From a virus: DNA of 47,442 nucleotides. Under the pieces are notes generated by a model. It made no database searches, had not been told where the DNA came from, and saw only the letters and a program-made list of their open reading frames with translations. Below are positions 8,122 to 18,100 of this stretch, piece by piece; the first letter of the stretch is position 1, and each line of letters begins with the position of its first letter. The DNA lies in IMG/VR virus record IMGVR_UViG_3300025168_000145, positions 1 to 47,442 of that record; one strand, written 5' to 3'. The position numbers were made by a program, and so were the translations under genes.

Positions 8122-9219
8122 TTATCTTATTATATAGTTAACACCTAATTTAAAATCGTACCATTCTCTGTTCCAATATTTATTATATTTACCTTCAGCA
8201 AATATTCCTAATTGCTTACTGATTTTTTTACCAAATATAATACCACCAGAATAATCATACCATTGTTCTCCATTGTTATAGTTATGGTAAGAGAATTCAT
8301 CTCCGTTATCGTAATGGTAAGGAAGTAAATTACCCCAACCATGCATCCAATAATTCTTATCGTAGTAATAATAATCAAAACCTATAACTACCGAGTGTTG
8401 CATAATTCTACTTAATTCATTTCTTTTTCTAGTAGTATAATCGGCTAGTACCTGAGGCACAACAACTTCTTTCCACACATCAGAACTATTAGCAACAACA
8501 TTTCCACTTGGATCTTTGTATTCACTATTTTCAACGTCAATAGTATAACCTTCTTGAATAGCTAAATAAGTATAGTGTAAGTTACCATTATCTAAGATCC
8601 ATTCTTTTAATGGATCATAACCATATGGTTCTGCCAATCTATGCGTAGCACCTACACTGAACGCTAAATGTTTATTGTTTTTAAACCTGTATCTTTCCGA
8701 TAATTCAAAATATTCTACATCAGCAAAACCATCTTTTAAATACTCTACTTTAGCAGCGAAGTAATTAACACACAAAGGATCTTCACAATCATCGTCAGAG
8801 CTATATCTAATAAAATGATGTTGGTCTATATAATCAACTCCTTGCTGTCTAGCGTAATCTATTTCAAACAAATACTCTACCCCTCTTATTTTACCAACAG
8901 TAGCGGCGTCTGTATAATTAGACTCCGTACCATCGTAAAATGTTTGTGCTTTATTTTCGTGACCAAATCTAGCTATTTTTCTAATACCTACAGTAATAGA
9001 ATAATCATATGGAGTTTCTGTTATCGATGTTTGTAATCCATCTATAATTGAAAAGGTTTTAACATCAGATATTGATGTTCCTCCGTTTACAGCTCCATAT
9101 ATAGTAGAGAATTTTAATTGATTTTTTAATATTTCTTGAATATTATAATCGTATCCTTTGTAACTAAATTGCGAATAACTGAATAACGGTAGTAAAAGTA
9201 ATATTAATATTTTCCTCAT
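8122..9219 (-). CDS. exported outer-membrane beta-barrel-like protein (365 aa)
   Basis: The N-terminus MRKILILLLLPLFSYS is a clean Sec signal peptide; cleavage would leave Gln17 at the new N-terminus, as in the Bacteroidetes Q-rule. The mature part alternates aromatic and small residues in amphipathic strands (for example YLFEIDYA, NYFAAKVEYL, HSVVIGFDYYYY, LGIFAEGKYNKYW) and ends in FKLGVNYIIR, as outer-membrane barrels do. It contains a CEDPLC loop that could be disulfide-closed. It overlaps the T9SS-like gene upstream by ATGA. A phage gene for a host outer-membrane protein could block secondary phage binding, change permeability or act in lysis; these are inferences. It could instead be a soluble all-beta protein, but the signal peptide argues for export. 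Confidence 0.72.
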   Translation of the reverse strand: MRKILILLLLPLFSYSQFSYKGYDYNIQEILKNQLKFSTIYGAVNGGTSISDVKTFSIIDGLQTSITETPYDYSITVGIRKIARFGHENKAQTFYDGTESNYTDAATVGKIRGVEYLFEIDYARQQGVDYIDQHHFIRYSSDDDCEDPLCVNYFAAKVEYLKDGFADVEYFELSERYRFKNNKHLAFSVGATHRLAEPYGYDPLKEWILDNGNLHYTYLAIQEGYTIDVENSEYKDPSGNVVANSSDVWKEVVVPQVLADYTTRKRNELSRIMQHSVVIGFDYYYYDKNYWMHGWGNLLPYHYDNGDEFSYHNYNNGEQWYDYSGGIIFGKKISKQLGIFAEGKYNKYWNREWYDFKLGVNYIIR

Positions 9220-11423
9220 TTTACAATTTTCTTTTCTACTGTTCCATCACTATATATAAAGAACAATAATTGATTTTTAGTTATCTCCGCTGGTCTACCT
9301 AATATATCTGTTATCATTATCAAGTCAGACATTCTTTTTGGAAGTGGCCCAACCCAATTTCCTTCACAATGATTATATGTTAGTTGGCATATCTCATCCC
9401 ATTCGTTTTCACAACAGTATTCGTCTACATCTATTACCCAAGCATAACAAGGATCGTTTAACCAATAAGGTAATCCAGGACCAGTAATACAACCAGCGTC
9501 GTAGTTACAGCTATTATTGCTAACATTTGCTGTTGGATCGTAGTTGTACGCGTTTGGATCTATACATCCCTCAACCACAGCCACGCACGAACCATTGTCA
9601 GTATTAGCTGTTGAATCATAGTTAATAGCAGTGCTATCGGTACAACCGTAAACATAACTGATACAACTAAAATCTTCCGTATTGGCTTGGGGATTGTAGT
9701 TGAGCATAGAAGGATCAGTACAACCATAAACGTAAGGATCACAGTTACTAGGATTATATTCAGCATTTGCCAAGGGATTAAAATTAAACATCATTGTATC
9801 TGTACATCCGTACACAAACGGTAGACAAGATCCGTCGTCACAATTTGCAGTAGAATCATAGTTGAACATAGTAGGATCTGTACACCCGTAGAAATATGCT
9901 ATACATGTGTCGGGAGTGTTAGCTAGCGGATTATAGTTAAACGCTAAAGATTCCATACATCCTAAAATAACTGGGACGCATCCTCCGTTATCTACGTTCG
10001 CTAAAGAATCATAATTAAAAGCAACTGAATCCATACATCCAAACTTGGCTAAAGTATTACAACTGTCTTGTATATTAAAATCTGTATAAACCCCGTTAGA
10101 TGTATCGTTATGGTACTCTAGATACGCAGGAGAGGTACATCCAGGAACATAATAACAAGTTTCCGAAGTATTAGCTAATGAATCGTAATTAAATGCCGTT
10201 GAATCCATACAACCTTCTACAATTTCTATACATTCGTTGCCACAATAAGTAGTGCCTGTGTAAGTAAAAAACGGTTGCATAAAAGGAGGAGCTACGCTTA
10301 ACACCGTGTCTCCCATTGGATTTATTAAAGTAAATCCACACTCTAAAGCAGTGTTAGAAGCCTGAGCGTTTACAAAAAACTTAGCTTTTACTAATTTAGG
10401 TGCGTTTAACTGAATTGTATAAGTTTGGTTAAAACCACTAGTCATTACAAACTCAGTGGTATCATTTTGATATATTTCTAATCTACTTCCCACCCAACCA
10501 TTACCCACAAGATCATGTAGTATAAGAGTATAATCGCAACTATCAGTGTAATCCATAGTATTAGCGGTGGAATCATAATTAAACATTGTGCTATCTGTAC
10601 AACCATATATCTTTAAAGTAGCGCAGCTACTATCTGTTACGGTAGCTGATGGATTGTACTCTAAGTAGCTATCATCCATACAGCCTGGAATAGGAGGTGG
10701 TGGCGTGCAACTATCAGAGGTAAACGCGTGCGTGGAATCTGTCCCAAAATTTGGCACGGTACCATGTACCAAGGTATCGCCACATTGCATTACATAATAA
10801 GAGCCGTCGTTTCCTCCCCACAAACTTCCATTTAAACCATCTCCGTATGAATCGTATATCGTAAACTCAAAATTGCCTGTATCAATACAGATTGGTATAA
10901 ATTGTGGTTCGTAATCAGGAGCGTTTGTATATGGTCCTCCTGAAAATAAAACAGTACCATTAGTGTCTTTTATGTCCCATGTTGTTTCGGATTGGAACTG
11001 ATCCAGGTTAATATTGACCATTGCTGGTGCACAATTTCCTAACGGTGGTCCAGTTGGCATGCAAGCGGGAACTGATCTATTGTAATACATACCAGAATTA
11101 AAACTAGGATTTGGTACAGATATAATTGTATCGTCGCAAATAGAAACATATAAACTTCCATTCATTCCATCCCCGTAAGTATCTCTTATTAAAAAAGTAA
11201 CGTTAGTTATACTATCTGCCAACATTACTGTATCCGCGTGCGATGTGTTTGATGAAGTGTAGTATCCAGCAGAAACGCTAGCTATTGTGTCTCCATACAA
11301 AGAATCCTTCATAAATATCCAATACGTTTCGCTTGGATAATTATCCGTTTCTAAATGTACTATAACTTGCTTTTGTCCTAGCAGTGTAAGTGGTAATAAT
11401 AATAGTATTAATATATTTTTCAT
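9216..11423 (-). CDS. T9SS-cargo-like secreted protein with 11 Cys-rich repeats (735 aa)
   Basis: The N-terminal signal peptide MKNILILLLLPLTLLG is followed by Gln17. Residues about 20-310 hold two D-x-YGDGxNGSL motifs (near 79-90 and 189-199) and a related GNGWVGS motif near 303. These are typical of Bacteroidetes surface proteins. About 247-639 carry 11 copies of a G-C-x-D-x-x-x-x-NY-(D/N)-x-x-AN...C repeat. A CCENEWDEIC module lies at 669-678. The last 40 residues (ITDILGRP..., LLFFIYSDGTVEKKIVK) resemble the type A T9SS sorting domain that directs export across the Bacteroidetes outer membrane and is cleaved for attachment. The gene abuts the thioredoxin-like gene (0-base gap) and overlaps the barrel gene. 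Function is unknown: surface adhesion, aggregation or exclusion of other phages are possibilities. Confidence 0.85.
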   Translation of the reverse strand: MKNILILLLLPLTLLGQKQVIVHLETDNYPSETYWIFMKDSLYGDTIASVSAGYYTSSNTSHADTVMLADSITNVTFLIRDTYGDGMNGSLYVSICDDTIISVPNPSFNSGMYYNRSVPACMPTGPPLGNCAPAMVNINLDQFQSETTWDIKDTNGTVLFSGGPYTNAPDYEPQFIPICIDTGNFEFTIYDSYGDGLNGSLWGGNDGSYYVMQCGDTLVHGTVPNFGTDSTHAFTSDSCTPPPPIPGCMDDSYLEYNPSATVTDSSCATLKIYGCTDSTMFNYDSTANTMDYTDSCDYTLILHDLVGNGWVGSRLEIYQNDTTEFVMTSGFNQTYTIQLNAPKLVKAKFFVNAQASNTALECGFTLINPMGDTVLSVAPPFMQPFFTYTGTTYCGNECIEIVEGCMDSTAFNYDSLANTSETCYYVPGCTSPAYLEYHNDTSNGVYTDFNIQDSCNTLAKFGCMDSVAFNYDSLANVDNGGCVPVILGCMESLAFNYNPLANTPDTCIAYFYGCTDPTMFNYDSTANCDDGSCLPFVYGCTDTMMFNFNPLANAEYNPSNCDPYVYGCTDPSMLNYNPQANTEDFSCISYVYGCTDSTAINYDSTANTDNGSCVAVVEGCIDPNAYNYDPTANVSNNSCNYDAGCITGPGLPYWLNDPCYAWVIDVDEYCCENEWDEICQLTYNHCEGNWVGPLPKRMSDLIMITDILGRPAEITKNQLLFFIYSDGTVEKKIVK

Positions 11424-11777
11424 TTAAAAATCACTCATTAATTGTTCGTCTATTTCTTCTTGTACCTCTTCTCTTGTTGCCACCATCTTAAAACTTAAAT
11501 CAGCTTGAAACCTTTTTACTTCTTCGTCATCTTTAAATATTATAATAGTAGGTACGACTGCTATTTTATGTTTCTTTTGTAATTCTACATCTTTACTTAT
11601 ATCTATATAAGAATATGTTTGAACGTCTTCTAAGTCATAAGCCCAATCTACTTTATTTGCTTCATTCCAACTAGCGTTAAATACAATTACTTGTATTTGC
11701 CCGTAAGATGTCCCGGCTATTATCATAAATAAAATAATTAGTAAATAGGCTGTCCATATCTTATAAATAGGTTTCAT
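11424..11777 (-). CDS. exported thioredoxin-fold protein lacking active-site cysteines (117 aa)
   Basis: A hydrophobic N-terminal segment (residues 9-26) ends in SYG with Gln27 following, so it may be a signal peptide or an uncleaved anchor. The rest matches thioredoxin: VIVFNASWNEANKV at 30-43 aligns with the ASWCGPCK active site but has Asn38 and Asn41 in place of both cysteines. The cis-Pro motif VVPTIIIF (Pro76) is intact. It therefore cannot do dithiol redox chemistry and more likely binds or chaperones peptides in the periplasm. It overlaps the preceding gene by ATGA and immediately precedes the T9SS-like gene, whose product has dozens of cysteines. A role in folding that Cys-rich neighbour is an attractive but untested inference. 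Confidence 0.8.
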   Translation of the reverse strand: MKPIYKIWTAYLLIILFMIIAGTSYGQIQVIVFNASWNEANKVDWAYDLEDVQTYSYIDISKDVELQKKHKIAVVPTIIIFKDDEEVKRFQADLSFKMVATREEVQEEIDEQLMSDF

Positions 11778-12097
11778 CTATTATAGATTTTATCCTCTAT
11801 CTTTTCTAGAGTCTTTTTCATTTCCTCTACATCTGATTGGGTAGTTATTATAGTTTGTCTAATCATCTGATCCTTCATGTCAAATTCCATTCTCGTTACT
11901 TCAGCCTCTGGTATTTCTTTAAGAATTTCATCTTTAAGAATATTAACATCTATTTGCACGGGTTGTTCTTTGGCTTCTTGTATTTCTTGCATAAGAGAAT
12001 ACCATCCACCTACTACTACAGCTATACCGGCAGCTATCATACCCATTGTTTTGATACTCATTTTGAACGAAGTGTCTTCGTTTAACTCTTTAGCCAT
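11774..12097 (-). CDS. single-pass membrane protein with coiled coil (107 aa)
   Basis: After a short polar N-terminus there is one transmembrane helix (about residues 15-34, IKTMGMIAAGIAVVVGGWY), followed by an acidic/basic region and a C-terminal coiled coil (about 78-105, DVEEMKKTLEKIEDKI). The topology is N-in, C-out, with the coiled coil in the periplasm. The architecture resembles an inner-membrane spanin or a holin accessory protein, or a membrane anchor for the exported partners encoded right downstream. It starts the envelope cassette and overlaps the thioredoxin-like gene by four bases. The assignment as membrane coiled-coil protein is firm; the role is open. Confidence 0.75.
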   Translation of the reverse strand: MAKELNEDTSFKMSIKTMGMIAAGIAVVVGGWYSLMQEIQEAKEQPVQIDVNILKDEILKEIPEAEVTRMEFDMKDQMIRQTIITTQSDVEEMKKTLEKIEDKIYNR

Positions 12098-12140
12098 TTT
12101 TTAGTTTACTTTATTATTATAGGATTACACTTTTTTTACT

Positions 12141-15100
12141 TTATTTACTTTTACTTTGTAACTTAATGATCATTTTAACTCTATCTTTTTCAGACTTTAA
12201 ATATTTAGATATCATACTAGAAGGATAACCTAAACTCATAAGCATATTAACCTGGTCTTTTTTATTTAATTTATATAAAGATTTTTCGTGTTTTTCTGAT
12301 TTAGATAATTTTACTTCTTTTTTCTTTACTTTCTCTTCTTTAGGCTTAGTTTTACTAGTTTCTAAAGCATCATCAATTAACTTACTATTGTCTTTGTATA
12401 ATTCAGCAATTTTATCTGTTCTATTTTTTTCTTTCTTAAGTTTCTTGATTTCCTTATCTGATAAATCTAAAGATTTTAATAGATCAACTTGCTCTTGCTT
12501 ACTCAAATCAAATAGTTCTTTACTTTTTACTTCAACTTCTATTTCTTCGTCTGTTTTGTCAGGATATTTTTCTTTTAATTTAGTTCTTTTCTTTTCAAAC
12601 TTCTTTTTCTCACTTTCCATTTTCTTTTCCTGTTTTTTCCTTTCTTTTATATCTTCACCTAAAGCAATTATATCCGGATCTTTAATTCCCAAGTCCCAAG
12701 TGTTCCAACCTAATAACATAGCTGCTCTTTGCCATACTTCATTGCTAGAATCCATAGCGTTGTCTAAATTTAACATTTTATTAGACAACCTACCAAGCGG
12801 AACGTTAGTAACGCCCTCTACAACATTACCAATCATAGACCAAACTGGGTTATCTAAAGTAAATCCTCTCTCCATAATTATATCCCTATTAAACTTTTCA
12901 GTTTGTATAGAAGAATATATCTTACGTAACTTAGAACCAATTGGAGGTGAGAATCCAAGAACCGACAACAACGTGTAAGCATGGTCTGATTTAGTCATAA
13001 AATCTTCATCAACGTCTTTGGCTCTTTGTTTGTTGTATTCCGTTATAGAATTTTTAATAGTAGACACTACCTTTCCACCATAACCAAATACTGATAACCA
13101 AGTGTCAATCATAGAGTTCATCATTCTTTCGGTTTTCTTATCTATCATCTCTTCTTTTTCGTCGTCATCATCAGATCCTATAACTGCAAATAAAGCCGAT
13201 TGTAAAGCCGTAAACACCACCGCTTGTACAGCTCCGTAATATACTATTTTAGAAATATGTGTTTTGGCATCTCCTCTTCCGTTTACAAAATCTCTAATAG
13301 CTTTGTTCATTATACGACCATATTGCATAGGTGTATTTTGAAAAGATAATATTAATCTACCTAATGGATTAGCTTGTTGTTGAGATATTAAATCTGGTCT
13401 TGCTGATTGCTGAGATACTTCTGTTGTTTCTTGAAAATCTAACCAAGCTTGTTTTTCCGCTTCTTCAAGTGTTATTTTAGAATCGGCTTTCATTATAGAT
13501 TTAATTCTGTTTCTATAAAATGTAGCACCACCAGATGAAATAGCAAAACTATCTGCGATTTGTGTGGGAGTGAAACCTTTTTTAAGTAACCAGGCGATTA
13601 TTGCCTTTGCTTTGTTATCGCTGTTAGCAACAGCCTCCGCTATTTCAGCTTCGTTAACATTATATCTTAATCCAGAACGTCTCTGCTTAAGCATATCTGA
13701 ATTAAATATGAAGACAAAGTCTTTTATAAATTGAGGAAAATTAGCAAATGCTGCTGCCGCCTTTAAAGGATTATTATCACTCCAATTTATATAGTTAGTA
13801 GCGGATATAGTTTGTAGAACCGCGGAACGAATATTAAAGAACATGATAGCACCTACTGAGTTGTTAACCCAGTTCATATATGTATTCATTAATCTATTAG
13901 CACCCGTAGGTCTATTCTTACCAGTTTTCATACGGTATAAAATATCCTCTAGAGCCTCTCTAAATTTAACTCCATATATAACTTCTATCTTATTTAAATT
14001 TTCTTTAGAAAATATCTGATCAACGTTTTGTTGCCATTCGGCTAAAAACTCTGTTCTAGCATCTCCTATAGCTCCATCACTCATTAAGTCCGAACCAATA
14101 TTTTCTGTTAACCAATATTCTCCAGGTTTTGAATAACCATCTGATTTTTTAGAAACCACACCTAAGGCATCTGCAAAAGCAACAAGTTGAGGGTCTATTT
14201 GAATAAAATCAACTAAGATTTTTAAATCTCTCGCAGATAATCCAGGTATTTCAAAACCGGCTTTATTCCACAAATAAACTCTAATAGCTTGATCTACAGT
14301 AAATTTATTTCCTTCATATGTTTTGATAGAACCATCAGGCATCTCGGTTTGCATACCGTCTAGTTTTTGGTTTAAATCTTTTTTTACATCAGGAAACTCT
14401 TTTAATAAGTTTCTATAATCTTCAGCTGAATTTTGTCTAGCGGTATTTAATTCATTAACACCTCTAGCAAATGGATCTATCAAGGCTTTCTTTAAAGTTT
14501 CAAACTGTCTCTCTCCTTTCTTTCCCTTACCTATAAAGTTATATAATAACCCAGCAAAATCTTGAGCTGAAGGTGGTATTAATCCTCTAAACTTAAATCC
14601 TTTTCCTCTTAATTTAGCTTGGGCATCTGAGAAACGTTTTTTAGAATCAACTCCAGTTGTTTCTTCTAATATTTCATTTATAGTAACATCTAAATTTTTA
14701 CTAAACTGTATCTTAGCTTGTTGGATTTTTGATTTAATATCAAACTGATCTAACATGTTTTTAACAGCTTGTACATTCTGTAGAGCGTCATCTGCGAAGT
14801 AAAAATCATTGTATCCTTCCGCTACTTTATCAGCCATCCACACCGCTTTAGCTTCCGATGTTGAATTTCCTAATCCAGTGATATTTTTTAAAGGTATATT
14901 TAATCCATTTTCTTTTAAGAAAACTTGTATTGCAACCGCGGATTCTTGAGGCCTAGCTGTTAATATAAACATATTGTCGGTACCAAACTTACCCGCTAAC
15001 TTTTTAGCTTTATTTAATAAAGGTGCTGGTTTACCATCTACAACTTTGTTAAACTCAGAAAAATCAAATTTATATCCTTGCTCTGCTAGGTCTTGATAAG

Positions 15101-18100
15101 TACTAGCGTATTGTTCTGCGTTTAAAGATCCGGTTGTTCCATCTGGAGCCGTCCATAGTACCTTGGATTTAGTTGTAGCTAATGTATCGTCAAAATCTAA
15201 AACAGTAATACCCTGCGCTTCTGTATCTTTATTTATTAATCTAGCCTTGTTTATAGCCTTACTGTTTTTTATTATAGCTTCAGTGCCAATCTTAGTTCCT
15301 TTTGGACCTCCTGCAGAATTTATATTAAGTACTTCTGCTAAAGTTTTGTCATCAATAGTCATTATTCCATTGGGATCAATACCATTTTCAATAGCGGCTA
15401 CAACTTCGTCAAAATAACGTTCAAACCAATTATCCATCACGGTCCAACCTTCTCCCATACTGACGGTTCTTTTAGCTCCTTTACTTCCTAGTTTAACCTT
15501 GTCGTCATAATTGTCTAAAGCAATTAGTTTGTAGTTTTGTTTTATTAACTCAAAAGCTGTTTTAAAATCATATTCACCTAATATAGTGTGTAATAAGTAC
15601 AGGTAAGAATTAGTAGCTTGCATAGCGTGTTCCCACTCGTATGTCTTATCGCCGTATCCTTTAGGATCCATGCTCCACCCAATAAATTCTGCCCACTGTC
15701 TATGTGGGTGCTCTGTTACGTTGCCAACTAAAGAAAAGTAATACCCCCATATTCTAGCGTTATTTCTATTGGCCTTGATATCATCTTTTACTCTTTGCCA
15801 AAGTTGAGTACCCATACTAACATGCATTTCATTTATTTCAGCTGTAGTCATTATAACAACTTCACCGTCAAAAGTTTTATACTTTCTACCTTCTTTAGCT
15901 CCTTCATTAAAATCTTCGGCATTTTCACCAAAAAGGGCTTTGTAAGTTTTACCACCTTTATATTTAGCGGCTGATCCAGTGAACTCCGGCCCGTAGTCAC
16001 TGTCAGTTAGATTATCAAGCATATTCTTTAACTCTTGCTTGTAATAATCTAAAACTTTCATTGGTTTGCCGTCAACATCTATAACTTTTTTCCTAATAGA
16101 TTTTTTAATATTAATATAGGTGCTTTTACCAGTTAAAGTAGTCCAAGAAACTAAAGATTTAGGAAGTTTAGCAATAATAGTATTTTTTATAGACTGTATT
16201 CCAGTATCTATGTCAGATCTAGAATCCCAATTATGCATTGGTTCTAACTCATTTAAATCCAAGATTTTATTTATACTGTTTCTATGTGCAGAATCTATTA
16301 TATCAGCTATTTTAAAGGTAGGATTTACAAATCCTTCCGTAGTTTGATATTCTATTGAAGCGTTAGCACCGTCAATTAATTCTTGAACAACATCTACAGA
16401 CTCTTTAAATTTCTTTTTCTCACTAAACGATATATCGGCTTGACCAGTAGTAACATCAGCTATTTCTTGTTTAACTTTAGCTATAGCATCTGCTTCTTTA
16501 GTTTTCTTAAGTTGTGCTTCTTTTATTCTTTGTGCAGCGGACAGCGAGGCTTGTTGACTTATTACTACGGCGGCACCTTTTAATAGTTGTCCTACTTTAG
16601 ATCTATTTTCTTTTGTAGGTAACACATTAGTTAAACCGTCTTCTGTAATACCTAAGTCTTCTTGAAATTGTTTAGCCGCTTTGGTTAACTCCGTTTCGCT
16701 AAGATTACTAAACTCAGGTTTTAACTCCCACAAACCAACTTGAGAAGTTAAACCTTGTGATCTAGCACGTTTACCATCAGTTTTAAATTTCGGTTTATAA
16801 AAATATTCTAAAATTCTATTTGGTAAACCTATTGCTCTACCATAAGTGTCTCTTGATACTCTTATATTCTCACCTAATCTATTTATATCCGCGTCTTTCT
16901 TTGTAACATTTTCTTTTGGTAGTATCTTAATAAACTTTTTAGTAGTTTTTATTGGGGTGAAAAAATCTTGTATATTTTTAGATTCAGAAGGTTCTAATAT
17001 ACCTTTTTTACCAGCGTCTAACTCTTTTTGAGATATCTTTTCACCAGTATTAACATCTAAAATAGCATCAGAAGTAGTTATGTTAGTTTTTGGATCAGTT
17101 AAAGCGTACTTACCTTTGTTGTTTTTTCTTAGCGCGTTAAATATAATACTACCAACTTTACCGATGTTATTATCTGTAACTTGTTTATAATCTCCTTCGG
17201 GATTAACAACTTTAACTATGTCATCAGCTTTATTTGTTAAAGCTAATACATTTATTTTAGCGTCCGAAGCAACGGCATCATCAGCTAACTTCTCGTCTAA
17301 AGGTGTTAAGTCTACTGTTTCAGCCTCTAGTTGTTTCATAGTTTCGTCTAACTCTACTTGACTAAAATCTTCTACAATAGCAGGGTTGTTTTTAAAAGCA
17401 TCTAGTATTCTGAATTTAATTCTACCGTTTGTAAAACCATATAAAGTTCCTCTTCCATCAAACTTATCAATATCTTTTTTGGTTAACAATCCAGATATAG
17501 TCTCCATCATAAGTTCTTCCCTACCATTATCTGTAAGGTATCGATTTATAGGTAAATTAATAATTTGAGCGTTTACCATGCCTGGCAACTCACTCATTAT
17601 TCTTTTATCAGAAGGATCGAATTTTTCTTTGTTAAAGCTACCGTCGTCATTTGTAGCTACATCTTGCACTTCTTCTAAACTAGTTTTAGCCGCAGCTTTA
17701 GAAAAATCAATTTTAGTTTTAGTGTCTGTTTCTTTAGCTTTTTCAACGTTTTCCTTACCAACAATATCTGCTATTTTACTTTCTTTAATATCTTTTATAT
17801 CCTGCTTAGTAATAGTACCTTCTTTTATCTTCTTGCCAAGCTTAATCATAAAATTAACAGCATCGTCTTCTCCCTTAAAGTTTAAATCAGCATTTTCTCC
17901 TAAAGCGTCTTTAGTACTTGAATTAATCATCCAAGCAAAATATCCACCTAATCCTTTGTTCTTCTTAGATTTTAAATCTATTCTACCATCACCGACAAGT
18001 TCTAAAAAGTTTGTTAAAACCTCTTCGCTTTTCATGTTTTTTAACGTCGGCAGTTTACCTGATGTTCTGTCGTACGCTTCTTTTCCCTCTGGTATAACAT

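Noticed and set aside
9509-10685. Regularly spaced repeats considered as a possible CRISPR array
   Set aside because: The repeats are degenerate at DNA level, encode in-frame protein units and have no constant direct repeat or variable spacer pattern.
12098-12140. A/T-rich gap before the giant gene's stop considered as a terminator or promoter
   Set aside because: It contains runs of T and A but no stem of useful length and no recognisable Bacteroidetes promoter (-7 TAnnTTTG) on the coding strand.
12388-12978. Plus-strand open frame of 196 codons inside the giant virion gene
   Set aside because: The Ser/Phe/Leu-rich translation is the antisense of Lys/Glu-rich coding. The minus-strand frame is continuous here with recognisable repeats.
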